Shown piece by piece: positions 18,599 through 26,948 of a DNA stretch of 64,000 nt. The stretch covers positions 124,001 through 188,000 of the forward strand of contig CAUQNX010000002.1 in the NCBI GenBank assembly GCA_963519845.1, given 5' to 3'. Made by a program: the position numbers and the translations under genes. Under the pieces are notes generated by a model that saw only the letters and a program-made list of their open reading frames with translations, was not told the DNA's origin and ran no database searches. The DNA comes from Moellerella sp963519845 (GTDB lineage: Bacteria > Pseudomonadota > Gammaproteobacteria > Enterobacterales > Enterobacteriaceae). Numbering within the stretch: the stretch's first letter is position 1; every line of letters begins with the position of its first letter.

Positions 18599-19730
18599 TG
18601 CTTATTCGTTATTATTAATTAAGCAATATAGTCATATAAAAATAACTATAGAAATATCGTATTTGATAACAATTTAAATGTATCATAAAGTAAGTTGTCA
18701 TGTATAAGGTTTTATCGATTTAGCATGAAGTTTGATAATCTATAATCATTACACCTAAAAGCTTTAATTTATCTACTTATATAAAAAATAATAGCTAAAT
18801 ACTGCAATGAACTGATATTTATCACGTTTAAATAAAACCATTAATAACCATAAAAATCAAATGATTGAACATATTTTAGCTATTCAACTAAAATAAAACT
18901 CCTATGTATACAATAAAATATGATTACATTTTATTGATACGGTTTAATCTAATCGTTATATTAAAGCGAGCTTATTTTATAAGATATGAAAATTTAACTT
19001 AAATTCCAGCTTAAGAATTAATTAAGAAATTTCATTGTTGAAAAAATAATGAATGGAACTAAACAACTGAGTGATTAATTTTAAATCAGTTTTATTATTA
19101 TTTAATAATCTCTTACTTTTTACTATCAGCTTTATAATTAGATACTCTTTCTTATATGAGTAAATAATTTAAATTAATAAAACTTAATATATTTTATATA
19201 GCAATAATTTAATCAAAAATATATGTTCTTTTCCGAAATGAAGATAACGTTATTGCTAATACAATGACAATTTTTCTATTTTATCACTTAGCTAGATTAA
19301 ATAACCTAAAGCAAGATATTGATAAAATTTATCCTATTATCTGTTAAGGATCTTGGATAGCAGCGATTAAATCTATTTAACGCTCAGTAGGCACCCCAAC
19401 TTCTGATATAAATAACCAAACAACCAAATTTAACGATATTATAGACCATTAATATTTTATTTGTAGATTGATTAATCTGTATATATCTCAAGGCAATCAT
19501 AATGTTTTCTTTTTAAGCGCTATATGATATTTTATATAACGATATTTATCTACATTGCTTTTGCTAAATTATCTAGCAGCCAGTCCTTTATAGGGCTGGC
19601 TTTTTCTTTTTTTGCGCTGCATAAACGGCTTCAAACAGTCAGTTGCCACAATTTAGGTTTTATCTGCTGTTATTATTTGAACTCATCTTCTACACTAAGA
19701 AGATGTTTAGTTTAGTATTGGGATAATAAA
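18599..19730. other. Long AT-rich spacer with an orphan terminator
   Basis: More than 1.1 kb without a supported gene and very AT-rich (short frames such as the 62-codon one at 19524 look random). The only structured element is the terminator at 19578-19611. ACTTCTGATATAAATAACCA near 19400 resembles the promoter-like stretch before another orphan terminator at 21453. Confidence 0.5.
19578..19611 (+). terminator. Orphan intrinsic terminator, possible small RNA end
   Basis: AGCCAGTCC at 19578-19586 pairs with GGGCTGGCT at 19593-19601 and is followed by a T-rich tail to 19611. No gene on this strand ends upstream, so an untranslated transcript starting between about 19415 and 19500 may end here. 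Confidence 0.6.
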
Positions 19731-20102
19731 ATGAAACGTCTTTTGCTCTCTTTATGTTTGGTTCCTGTTCTCTCTTTTGCTGCTAACGAACCATTGCAGC
19801 TTAGCCAAACCGCAGTAAACTATTGTGATATCACAGGTGATATTCTAAATCAGGCCTACTTCACCGAGAAAAGTGAACAGTCTTTGGTGACCGAAGCGAT
19901 AAGTCAGATCAAAAGCAAGAATGTTGATTTGACTAAATTAAAAAGTAGTCCGGAAAGTTTACAACAGGACTTAAAAAACGCGATCAAGGGAATTCGTGAT
20001 AACAAGGCGAGCTTCTCTTCTGCTGAGAAATTCACCAAATCACTGCAAGATTCAATCAATGCTTGTAAAATTCAAACCGAGTTGTTGATCAAAGAGTCTT
20101 AA
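19731..20102 (+). CDS. Small exported protein of unknown function
   Basis: I do not recognise this 123-residue protein. It has a clear Sec signal peptide (MKRLLLSLCLVPVLSFAA, cut near residue 18) and a mature part of about 105 residues. The mature part is polar and probably helical, with two cysteines (CDITGD near 32 and NACKIQ near 112) that could form a disulfide in the periplasm. GGGATAATAAA precedes the ATG. It stands alone, ahead of a strong hairpin, and is convergent with the next gene. No enzymatic motif is visible. Confidence 0.75.
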   Translation: MKRLLLSLCLVPVLSFAANEPLQLSQTAVNYCDITGDILNQAYFTEKSEQSLVTEAISQIKSKNVDLTKLKSSPESLQQDLKNAIKGIRDNKASFSSAEKFTKSLQDSINACKIQTELLIKES

Positions 20103-20110
20103 TCACTATA

Positions 20111-20138
20111 AGGACCCATAGTATCAATTATGGGTCCT
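20111..20138. terminator. Strong hairpin between convergent small genes
   Basis: AGGACCCATA pairs perfectly with TATGGGTCCT over an 8-base loop, nine bases behind the stop of the exported protein. No T-run follows, so it may act as an RNA 3'-end stabiliser or a weak terminator. Confidence 0.5.
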
Positions 20139-20169
20139 CATCAAATCACTGAATAAAATCACATCTAAT

Positions 20170-20538
20170 CTACTTCTTGGTACACAATTTACTGATCGCG
20201 GTTTCCGTAAAGCTATTTTCTGCAATGATCATTTGATCAGAGACTGTAAATTCAGTATCCGTAATATTTACCGTCACGGCAAAAGGTGTCAACTTAACTA
20301 CATTGGGTAACTGAAAATCACCACAAACGCGAACAGCTTCGCCTTTTGAATGTGTTTCTCGTTGAGCAATGCGCATATTTTTAAATGTCAGCCCGGGTTG
20401 TGCACTTAAGCGCTGCTGTATCTTTTGCTCAACGCCTCGAAAAATATCGCCGTCATGTACACTATTAAAATAGCCATAAACAAAAACGCCACCCAACAAG
20501 AGTGCGACAAAAAAGAGTTTGATATATAAACGTTTCAA
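20170..20538 (-). CDS. Small membrane-anchored protein of unknown function
   Basis: I do not recognise this 122-residue protein. Residues 5-23 form one hydrophobic helix (LYIKLFFVALLLGGVFVYGY), probably a signal anchor, and the remaining 95 residues should be periplasmic. They include two cysteines (VRVCGDF near 72 and SKLCTKK near 119) and a run of predicted beta strands. The start is TTG at 20538, eight bases behind a strong GGAGG; no ATG gives a comparable frame. It is convergent with the exported protein at 19731 and divergent from the mgtS promoter. Confidence 0.7.
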   Translation of the reverse strand: MKRLYIKLFFVALLLGGVFVYGYFNSVHDGDIFRGVEQKIQQRLSAQPGLTFKNMRIAQRETHSKGEAVRVCGDFQLPNVVKLTPFAVTVNITDTEFTVSDQMIIAENSFTETAISKLCTKK

Positions 20539-20711
20539 AACGACCCCCTCCCAAAAAACAGTAATCTAAATAATAAGCTATCTAGTATCAATAAATTAGA
20601 GCATAAAAAGACACATTTAGTGAGAATAATGCAGCTGATTATCACTGAGTTGACAATATTTTAGCCTAGGCTAGAAAACAATAACATTCTTTAATTTTCT
20701 ATATACATATC

Positions 20712-20763
20712 TTAACAAGATTTAATCAAACTGACCGCAGTCTATATTTATAAGCAGTATAAT
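20712..20763 (+). promoter_or_regulatory. Putative mgtS promoter with possible PhoP box
   Basis: TATAAT at 20758-20763 is a perfect -10. TTAACA-N5-TAATCA at 20712-20728 is a reverse-oriented direct repeat, each half one mismatch from the PhoP half-site TAAACA. The -10 is solid by sequence; the PhoP box is inferred because mgtS is PhoPQ-controlled in E. coli. A start near 20770 would give a leader of about 90 nt. Confidence 0.4.
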
Positions 20764-20859
20764 CAACACTCATCAAATGTCGGCTGCGCAAGGTTATGCG
20801 ATTTAAAAACAGTCAGACTGAAACCCACCACTGGGTATTTGAACGTTAAGGAGACTTTT

Positions 20860-20937
20860 ATGTTTTTAGCTATTTTATTCACTATTTGTGCATTAGCTTT
20901 TTTATCTGTATTCGTTAGTCCAAAATGGAACGATTAA
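20860..20937 (+). CDS. mgtS: MgtS-like small membrane protein (25 aa)
   Basis: This tiny gene has a perfect AAGGAG six bases before its ATG and encodes MFLAILFTIC-ALAFLSVFVS-PKWND. Aligned without gaps to the last 24 residues of E. coli MgtS, it shares the F-x-A-x-L start, the central FL and the ending S-x-KW-(N/D)-D. MgtS is a single-helix inner-membrane protein made in low magnesium; it protects the transporter MgtA from degradation and modulates PitA. The hydrophobic segment covers residues 2-19. The ending KWND after a helix is the strongest evidence. It is monocistronic. Confidence 0.8.
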   Translation: MFLAILFTICALAFLSVFVSPKWND

Positions 20938-21313
20938 CTAATGGTTAGTTATTGCCCTATGAGATAGCTCTTCACTTAACGCTGAGGACTATCTCTATCT
21001 TCTTTCCTCTTAACTCCCTCAATACATCACTGACAACCTCTAGCTTCAAGCTACTGAGCTTGCTGACGCTATTAAGCTCCACTGACAAACACTTCATAGA
21101 CAAACTCACAATTAGAATGAAAAACACTCGAAAAATAAGCTCGTTAAGTTTTTTTTCTTACTCTAGGTTATTTTTCTTTAAACATTCTCTATTTTTTAAC
21201 TAAAAAAGCTTTACTTCCTAAGTGAGAATAGTTATCTTTTAACTTATGGATAGTTGAGTATTTTACTCAGGTATCCATAACGACATTGCTCACATTGCTT
21301 CCAGTGTTTTATT

Positions 21314-21340
21314 GCCAGCCTTTTTAGGCTGGCTTTTTTT
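21314..21340 (+). terminator. Orphan intrinsic terminator 2, possible small RNA end
   Basis: GCCAGCC pairs with GGCTGGC and is followed by seven T residues. The 70 bases before it hold another hairpin, GGATAGTTGAGT/ACTCAGGTATCC, so a structured RNA of about 100 nt (about 21240-21340) is plausible. No reading frame ends here. Confidence 0.65.
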
Positions 21341-21452
21341 ATTGATTTTGTTAGTGATTGGTTTTATTCGATTTTTTCCATAGCCAAAAGCACTATCAAT
21401 CACTTCAACTTATGATATAATTACCACAATAAAAGCAATAGTAATGTCGTTC

Positions 21453-21482
21453 AGCCAACCTTAGGGTTGGCTTTTACTTTTT
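21453..21482 (+). terminator. Orphan intrinsic terminator 3, possible small RNA end
   Basis: AGCCAACC pairs with GGTTGGCT, then TTTACTTTTT. TATAAT at 21416-21421 could start a transcript near 21428, giving a very short RNA of about 55 nt with no reading frame. Confidence 0.6.
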
Positions 21483-21675
21483 AGTCATCAAGATACCACT
21501 ACTATTGAAATAATTTATATTCATAATTCGACAAAAAACATTAATCAATATAATTTATATACTATTTAGTTAGTATTTTTCACTTTATATCAATATAAAA
21601 AATAATTTATTTTAGATTAAAGCTACTCTATAATTGGATAAATCAACTGACAATCGGTGAGATTAAATAATAAAT

Positions 21676-21900
21676 ATGAAAAATAAAATAATTGAAAATT
21701 TAGTAAGTTTGACTTATGGGAATAATAATGATGTTAAAATAGCGGCAATTACTGCGCTTGGCGATTATAAATGTTCGATTGAATTAGAAGATGCGATAAA
21801 CAGGTTGCTTGTTTTGTGTGATGATTATAATAAAGATATAGCTATTGCATCAATAATGTCACTAAGTAAACTTGCCAGATTTTTTGCTGATAACAAATAA
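21676..21900 (+). CDS. HEAT-like repeat micro-protein A
   Basis: A 74-residue cytoplasmic protein with two HEAT-type helical hairpins (VKIAAITALGDY and IAIASIMSLSKLARFF). It is clearly paralogous to the protein at 31386: NDVKIAAITALG against NDEVKIAAIQSLG, and EDAINRLLVL against ENAITRLIEL. HEAT/PBS-lyase-like repeats usually serve as protein-binding scaffolds. Two repeats are very few for a free-standing fold, so it may oligomerise or bind a partner. No clear ribosome site is seen (GGTGAG is 17 bases upstream), but a terminator follows immediately. Function unknown. Confidence 0.75.
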   Translation: MKNKIIENLVSLTYGNNNDVKIAAITALGDYKCSIELEDAINRLLVLCDDYNKDIAIASIMSLSKLARFFADNK

Positions 21901-21905
21901 TATCT

Positions 21906-21930
21906 AAATCATCGAACAAGATGATTTTTT
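21906..21930 (+). terminator. Terminator of HEAT micro-protein A gene
   Basis: AAATCATC at 21906-21913 pairs with GATGATTT at 21920-21927 over a 6-base loop, followed by more T residues. It starts six bases behind the stop codon. Confidence 0.8.
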
Positions 21931-22240
21931 AAAACACCACACCACCAAACATCATTTAACCCTTTGTTTAATCGATTATTTATAGCGATAATTCATTTTA
22001 ATTTACTCTATTATTAGCCACAAATTAAATTCTCGTTTTAAATTCCTTTAAATATAGCGCCCTAATTCCCTCAGCGATAAAAACAATTAACTATTTTTAT
22101 TTATAAATATATAAAAATAAAGCTTAATAAGAATAAGTTATTTCCTTTAAGTTATGAGTTATTTTATGAGATAGGTTACTGATAATATGAAATTGATAAA
22201 TTATTTTAAATAAAGGAGTATTAGTGTCGTTAATTATTGA

Positions 22241-22351
22241 CTAATAGCCAAACCATTGGGTAAGCACGAATGCAAATAATAAGACAAGAATTATAATTAA
22301 TATATAGCCGCAAAATTTCATAAAACGGATAAATCGGGCTACTGCTAACAT
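22241..22351 (-). CDS. 36-residue putative inner-membrane peptide
   Basis: AGGAG lies four bases before an ATG and opens a 36-codon frame. The peptide has a basic start (MLAVARFIRFMKFC), a hydrophobic helix (YILIIILVLLFAFVL) and the ending TQWFGY, a pattern typical of bacterial single-helix small proteins. I do not recognise a homologue. It lies directly downstream of cspA on the same strand. The cspA terminator ends at its ribosome site, so expression would need read-through or an own start. Codons are ordinary for this genome. Confidence 0.6.
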   Translation of the reverse strand: MLAVARFIRFMKFCGYILIIILVLLFAFVLTQWFGY

Positions 22352-22359
22352 AATTCTCC

Positions 22360-22390
22360 TAAAAAAAAAGCCTTGCTAATTGCAAGGCTT
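22360..22390 (-). terminator. Intrinsic terminator of cspA
   Basis: On the minus strand AAGCCTTGC (22390-22382) pairs perfectly with GCAAGGCTT (22376-22368) and runs into seven further T residues. It lies 90 bases behind the cspA stop, and its T-run abuts the AGGAG of the small gene at 22241. Confidence 0.9.
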
Positions 22391-22480
22391 AGTATTATTG
22401 ATAATCGCTTTAACTGCTCAGGGTGACCCGTCATCGCTATCGTAAAGCCATTATCTTATAAAGTCAGAGTGTTGTTGCTA

Positions 22481-22693
22481 TTAAATAGAAACAACATTAA
22501 CTGCTGATGGGCCTTTGCTACCGTCTTCGATAGAGAAGCTAACTTCTTGTCCATCTTGCAGAGTTTTAAAGCTATCACTTTGGATTGCAGAAAAATGAAC
22601 AAAAACATCTTTGCTGCCATCTTTAGGAGAGATAAAGCCGAACCCTTTAGATTCGTTAAACCATTTTACAGTACCAGTCATTGTATTAGACAT
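22481..22693 (-). CDS. cspA: CspA-family cold-shock protein
   Basis: A 70-residue cold-shock domain protein, the same length as E. coli CspA, that binds single-stranded RNA and melts secondary structure at low temperature. The RNP1 motif KGFGFI and RNP2 motif VFVHF are intact, with the family ending GPSAVNVVSI. AAGGA precedes the ATG. Its long leader resembles the E. coli cspA leader, which argues for a cold-inducible member rather than CspC/CspE. It stands alone with its own terminator. Confidence 0.93.
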   Translation of the reverse strand: MSNTMTGTVKWFNESKGFGFISPKDGSKDVFVHFSAIQSDSFKTLQDGQEVSFSIEDGSKGPSAVNVVSI

Positions 22694-22865
22694 ATTAAAT
22701 TCCTTAAATTTTTATTTTCGCCTTAGGCGCACATAAGGTTTGTTTTCGATTTACTTATGGATACTAAATTAGAAGGAATTCGCAATGAAGGGTATCGATG
22801 ATAACGCTTAATGGTGAACTGCTTTAAACTTGCTTTACATAAATAGGTTCGTACTTCCAAACCGA
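22694..22865 (-). promoter_or_regulatory. Cold-shock 5' leader (cspA thermosensor) with cold box
   Basis: The leader of about 172 nt starts CGGTTTGGAAGTACGAACC, which parallels the E. coli cspA cold box region (CGGUUUGACGUACAGACC). It then contains GTTATCATCGATACCC and, close to the gene, GTGCGCCTAAGGCG, both matching E. coli landmarks in order. In E. coli this leader refolds at low temperature to expose the ribosome site. The start at 22865 is inferred from that alignment by eye. Confidence 0.75.
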
Positions 22866-23153
22866 TGACTCATTAACTCATATTCCCAGCTGTTTAGCAA
22901 ATCATTATTGGTCCTATTTCTTTTAACGCAGAAGGTTAATTAAATAATCATTTAAAATCAACATGTTAAGATTTAAATAGTATTGTAACAAAGTGTATAA
23001 ATGATTAATCTCACTGATTTATGATCTATTTTCACTTAATTAATAATATATTTTTACTATAAATTAAAATATTTAACCGAAAATTAATCGCTCTTAATCA
23101 TAAGAATATCGCTAAAATGAACGATGTTAAGCAGCAATAAAATTAATTAAATT

Positions 23154-23190
23154 AAAAAAAACCGACAAATAATTAAATTTATTTGCCGGT
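23154..23190 (-). terminator. Terminator of the metQ-like gene
   Basis: ACCGACAAATAA at 23161-23172 pairs with TTATTTGCCGGT at 23179-23190 with one wobble, followed on the minus strand by eight or more T residues. It is 33 bases behind the stop of the lipoprotein gene. Confidence 0.85.
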
Positions 23191-23222
23191 TAATTTTTTA
23201 TACTTATCCTTTAATTACCAAC

Positions 23223-24071
23223 TTATGGTTTTGGATATTGCGCCCATGCTTGTGGTTCAATAAATCCATCGTATAAAGTCTCTGAACGCACATAGTCCGC
23301 ATACTCTTTCGATTCAAAAGCCTCTTTCAGATCTTTGGCCCATTGAGTATCCTGATTTTTTTGCAACACAGTAACAATAATACGGTGCTCAAGCGGTGAA
23401 TTCTCAACCACTAACCCGTCAGCAATTCTCTGACCTGCGCTAGCAACATAATTTCCATTGACGACAACGTAATCAACATCATCCAGTAAACGTAAACCTT
23501 GTGCTGCATCTGTTTCACGAATATCTAATTTATATTTGCCGGGCTCAATATCATTGATACTAAAGGTCAATGAATTAATATCGGGTTTAATTTTAATCCA
23601 CCCCAGTTGCTCTAAAATACGTGCGCCACGCTCAGCATTTACCGCATCGTTAGATAAAGCAATAATCATCCCGTCTTTAATTTCATCCGTTGATTTATGC
23701 TTTGTTGAACGCAAGCTTTGAGGTGCACTGGGTGAATCGGCCAATGCGACCATATTAATATTATTTTTCTTATTATAGGCGTCCATATAAGCACGACTCT
23801 GGTTTACTGAAGCATCAATTGCCTCTTCTTCAAAGGCGGGATTAATTTGACGATTTTGCGAGAATTGACGTAAGGTCACTTTATAACCTTTTTTCTCCAT
23901 AATGGGCACAATACCCTTCTCAACTTGGTCAATATAATTTCCCACACCAAAACCAATAGTGATCGCTTTTTTATTAGGATCATTTTTCTGCTCGTTATTA
24001 TCACCACACGCAGTTAAAGCAAAAAGTGCCGTTGCTAATGTTGCCCATATTTTTATTTTCGTTTTTAACAT
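23223..24071 (-). CDS. MetQ/NlpA-type substrate-binding lipoprotein
   Basis: A 282-residue ABC importer binding protein of the NLPA family. The lipoprotein signal ends ALFALTACG with Cys22, after which it should be anchored in the inner membrane facing the periplasm. Family signatures are present: IVPIMEKKGYKVTL, a variant of the ligand-contacting motif (NQSRAYMDAYN) and KSTDEIKDGMIIALSNDAVN. Known members bind D/L-methionine, but this copy sits divergently from an operon with MetN and MetI plus oxidative enzymes, so a different organosulfur ligand is possible. ATG at 24071 is preferred over 24113 because it gives the signal peptide and follows GGGAA. Confidence 0.85.
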   Translation of the reverse strand: MLKTKIKIWATLATALFALTACGDNNEQKNDPNKKAITIGFGVGNYIDQVEKGIVPIMEKKGYKVTLRQFSQNRQINPAFEEEAIDASVNQSRAYMDAYNKKNNINMVALADSPSAPQSLRSTKHKSTDEIKDGMIIALSNDAVNAERGARILEQLGWIKIKPDINSLTFSINDIEPGKYKLDIRETDAAQGLRLLDDVDYVVVNGNYVASAGQRIADGLVVENSPLEHRIIVTVLQKNQDTQWAKDLKEAFESKEYADYVRSETLYDGFIEPQAWAQYPKP

Positions 24072-24359
24072 GATGTTTATTCCCTGATAAAAGATTGTAA
24101 CGAGTATATCCAAATCATTTATTCAAATTTAGAATGTTTTTTCATATACTAATAACTAAATGATATAAGTAATCACATAAATTATCGCAGAATATCCCTA
24201 TTTTCTATGACGATATACAAATTCCCTACTATAGAGATAAGTAAATTACCTATATTCCCTAAAGCTATAAGCATATAGCCAATCATTCGTTTAGATTATT
24301 AAGATATTAAGATGTAATGGTTAGGTTAATAAATTAGTTTAATAAAAGAGAGTTAGATA
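24072..24359. promoter_or_regulatory. Divergent promoter region of the metQ-like gene and the CMD-FMO-metNI operon
   Basis: This 288-bp AT-rich region separates two divergent units that belong together. I looked for MetJ boxes (AGACGTCT) and saw none. Short repeats of TATTCCCTA and ATTCCCTAC type occur (about 24190-24260) and could be regulator contacts. CysB/Cbl control is a possibility but unsupported by sequence. Confidence 0.4.
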
Positions 24360-25481
24360 ATGAGCCAACTTCAGCAAGATTTAGTTAATCACTTGATTAG
24401 CATCTCACCAGAGACAACATTAGCCCAACTTAGAGCAACACGCCAAGTGGCGACAGATAATACGCAAGCTGCATTTGATGCGCTATTTTCGATTGAGTCG
24501 GCTCAATTAAGTCTGCCTTTAAGAAACTACTTAGCCGCATTGACCGCGCGCGAAACTGGCAGTAATTTACTTGCCGATTTTTATCAGCGAGCACTAGCGG
24601 ATCAAACCATAGATATCGACAATCCACTGATCAAATCGGCCTTGAATTATGTGAATGTGATTATTCATCGACCCAAACAGGCTGATTTAACCATATTGAC
24701 CGCGATGCTAGACGCTGGCTGGCAGAATGCAGAGATTATTTTATTAGCGCAATTAGTTACCTTTGTCACTTACCAAGCCCGCTTAGTGGAAGGCCTGCGT
24801 TTATTGCAGGGAAAAGATAATCAACTGACTGCACAACACACCCGTGCCGGTGAATGGAATAGCAAACCACAGACAGTTCAAGGCCAACGCTCACCCACCG
24901 CATTTACACAGGCACAGCTCGATTGGAGTGCTTGGTTGCCAGCGCGTGATCCTGCCACCTTAAGCTCAGATGAAGCGGCTGTAATGAAAAAGATGGGTCA
25001 GTTAAATTCTGAATATTTCTTATTACTTGCTCATCAAAGCCAGATTTTAGCTATTCGCACGCAGATTGATCGTGGTGTTTTCTATACCACTGGCGGCTTA
25101 GCACGCTGGGAGCGGGAGTTTGCTGCAACAGTCGCCAGTAAAGTGAATGGCTGCATTTATTGTGCCTCTGTTCACGCGCGCAAAGCGAGCCAATATGCCA
25201 AAGATCAGGTAGAAGAAGTTAACCAATTATTGGCAACGCCCGCAGGTGAGATCCTCGCCCAGCAACAAGATGCGCGCTTACGGGCATTGACTGATTTTAC
25301 CGCTTCGTTATCGGCAACACCGATCCAAGCCACCTTAACGCAGGTTACTCAACTACGCCGCTTAGGTTTATCAGAGTTAGAACTGTTAGACCTTATGCAA
25401 TCAACCGCCTTTTTCTCATGGGCAAATCGCTTGATGTTATCCCTTGGCGAACCCGTTGAAATCATTGAAAATAAGGAGTAG
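24360..25481 (+). CDS. Fused CMD-domain/AhpD-like peroxidase protein (Avi_7170/Avi_7169 types)
   Basis: A 373-residue protein that appears to join two carboxymuconolactone-decarboxylase/AhpD-like halves. The N-terminal half (1-170) is helical without cysteines. The C-terminal half carries the AhpD active-site pattern GCIYCASVHARKAS with Cys265, Cys268 and His272. In other bacteria two separate families (named after Avi_7170 and Avi_7169) occur side by side near NLPA transporters and flavin monooxygenases; here they seem fused. The likely job is a thiol-based redox step linked to the neighbouring monooxygenase. It is first in a four-gene operon; its stop is followed three bases later by the next ATG. 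Confidence 0.8.
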   Translation: MSQLQQDLVNHLISISPETTLAQLRATRQVATDNTQAAFDALFSIESAQLSLPLRNYLAALTARETGSNLLADFYQRALADQTIDIDNPLIKSALNYVNVIIHRPKQADLTILTAMLDAGWQNAEIILLAQLVTFVTYQARLVEGLRLLQGKDNQLTAQHTRAGEWNSKPQTVQGQRSPTAFTQAQLDWSAWLPARDPATLSSDEAAVMKKMGQLNSEYFLLLAHQSQILAIRTQIDRGVFYTTGGLARWEREFAATVASKVNGCIYCASVHARKASQYAKDQVEEVNQLLATPAGEILAQQQDARLRALTDFTASLSATPIQATLTQVTQLRRLGLSELELLDLMQSTAFFSWANRLMLSLGEPVEIIENKE

Positions 25482-25484
25482 TTG

Positions 25485-26945
25485 ATGCAGGCTTTATTAG
25501 GTTTAGAACAATTAGAAAAACAAGTTAAGCAAGATCTACAATATTTAAATTTACCTATCGCTAACTGGGTACTTTCTGGTCATCAAGCGTCTGAACAACG
25601 CCTTGATGTGGCAATTATCGGTGGCGGTATGTCCGGAATCAGCGCCGCTTTTGCATTGAAGTTGCGCGGAGTGCAAGGGATGGTTTTCGATCAAGCGATC
25701 AGCGGTCAAGAAGGGCCTTGGATCAAACCGGCTTTAATGGAAACACTGCGCTCACCTAAGCAAGTGGTGGGTCCTGCGATGGCCTCGCCCTCACTAACTT
25801 TTCAAGCTTGGTTTAAAGCTCAATTTGGTGATGACGAATGGCAGGCTTTAGATAAGATCCCCCGATTACAGTGGGGAGAGTACCTACAATGGTTTAAAAA
25901 AATCACCGATCCGGTGATCTATAACCAATATCAACTTATCGATATTCAGCCTTCGGCATTGGGTGTCGCATTGTACTTCTCTACGCCTAAGGGTGTGAAA
26001 AAATATCATGCAGAGCAGGTGATTTTGGCAATGGGTATGACTGCATTTAGTGAAGCCAATATTCCTGATTTTATTAAACAAATTCCTCAGCAATATTGGG
26101 AACACGCCTATGATGGAACCGACTATCGCCGCTTTAAGGGCTTAGATTTAGGCGTAGTTGGCTATAGTGCTGGCGCGATGGATAGCTCAGCAACCGCATT
26201 AGAGCAAGGAGCAAAGTCGGTTGAGATTTTGATTCGTGCCAGTGATATGCCGAGAGTTAATCGCGGCAAAGCGGCAGGAAGCCCAGGTTTTACTCATGCC
26301 TATCAACATTTTACCGATGCGCAAAAATGGCATTATAGCCAATATGTGGCACAAGCAAAAACGCCAGCACCCCATGGTAGTACCTTGCGGGTTTCTCGAC
26401 ATGATAATGCTTTCTTTAACTTTAATAGCCCGATCACGCAAGTTAAACTGGTGGCGAATAAATTACATGTCAGCACGCCCAATGAGTGCTTTATTTTAGA
26501 TTATTTGATCTTGGCCACTGGTTATCGCATCAATTGGCAGCAAGATCGCGCATTTAGCGCTATCAACCCATTAATTAAAACTTGGGCTGACGTCTATACC
26601 CCGCCGAAAGGTGAGGAGAATGATGATCTCGCCTCACACCCCTACTTAGGTAATAACTTTGAGTTACAAGCCAAAGAGGCCAACTCAATCTCTGGCTTAG
26701 ATCGATTATATTGTTTTAATTTAGCCGCCTCGGTCAGCATGGGGCCGGTTATTGGATTAATTCCGGGCACCAATACTGGCGCAGAGAGATTAGCCGACTA
26801 TATTGCCAGCCAACTGTACTCAATGCATGCCGATGCGCATTTGAATTTAGTCAAAACCAGCGTAGAGCATGAATTATTAGGTGATGAATGGACAGCCGCT
26901 GTCCCCTATTCCACTCGAACCACCTTGGCGAATACACTTGGGTAA
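25485..26945 (+). CDS. Flavin-containing monooxygenase-like FAD/NAD(P)-binding protein
   Basis: A 486-residue flavoprotein with the FAD-binding Rossmann motif IIGGGMSGISAAFAL near residues 44-58, a second nucleotide motif GVVGYSAGAMDSS (about 222-234) and the FMO-type ILATGYR near 345. It probably oxygenates a soft nucleophile such as a thioether using NADPH and O2. The actual substrate is unknown. AAGGAG sits six bases before ATG 25485; the in-frame TTG just before it is less likely. Tight packing with the CMD gene and metN supports a common pathway that imports and then oxidises the compound. Confidence 0.82.
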   Translation: MQALLGLEQLEKQVKQDLQYLNLPIANWVLSGHQASEQRLDVAIIGGGMSGISAAFALKLRGVQGMVFDQAISGQEGPWIKPALMETLRSPKQVVGPAMASPSLTFQAWFKAQFGDDEWQALDKIPRLQWGEYLQWFKKITDPVIYNQYQLIDIQPSALGVALYFSTPKGVKKYHAEQVILAMGMTAFSEANIPDFIKQIPQQYWEHAYDGTDYRRFKGLDLGVVGYSAGAMDSSATALEQGAKSVEILIRASDMPRVNRGKAAGSPGFTHAYQHFTDAQKWHYSQYVAQAKTPAPHGSTLRVSRHDNAFFNFNSPITQVKLVANKLHVSTPNECFILDYLILATGYRINWQQDRAFSAINPLIKTWADVYTPPKGEENDDLASHPYLGNNFELQAKEANSISGLDRLYCFNLAASVSMGPVIGLIPGTNTGAERLADYIASQLYSMHADAHLNLVKTSVEHELLGDEWTAAVPYSTRTTLANTLG

Positions 26946-26948
26946 CTT

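Larger units (their letters stand above)
20938..21675. other. Spacer with mgtS terminator and two orphan terminators
   Basis: GAGATAG (20961-20967) and CTATCTC (20989-20995) with a T-rich tail probably end mgtS. Further on lie a hairpin GGATA...TATCC (about 21246-21280) and the two terminators at 21314 and 21453. An open frame at 20952-21203 has poor composition and no RBS, so I do not call it a gene. Confidence 0.5.

Noticed and set aside
19524..19715. 62-codon plus frame
   Set aside because: It runs across the orphan terminator at 19578 and has no RBS or conserved pattern.
20952..21203. 83-codon plus frame behind mgtS
   Set aside because: It begins inside the presumed mgtS terminator, has no RBS, and the translation is low-complexity Leu/Ser/Phe-rich.
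24072..24359. MetJ operator for the metQ-like/metNI genes
   Set aside because: No tandem AGACGTCT-like boxes are present in the divergent region.
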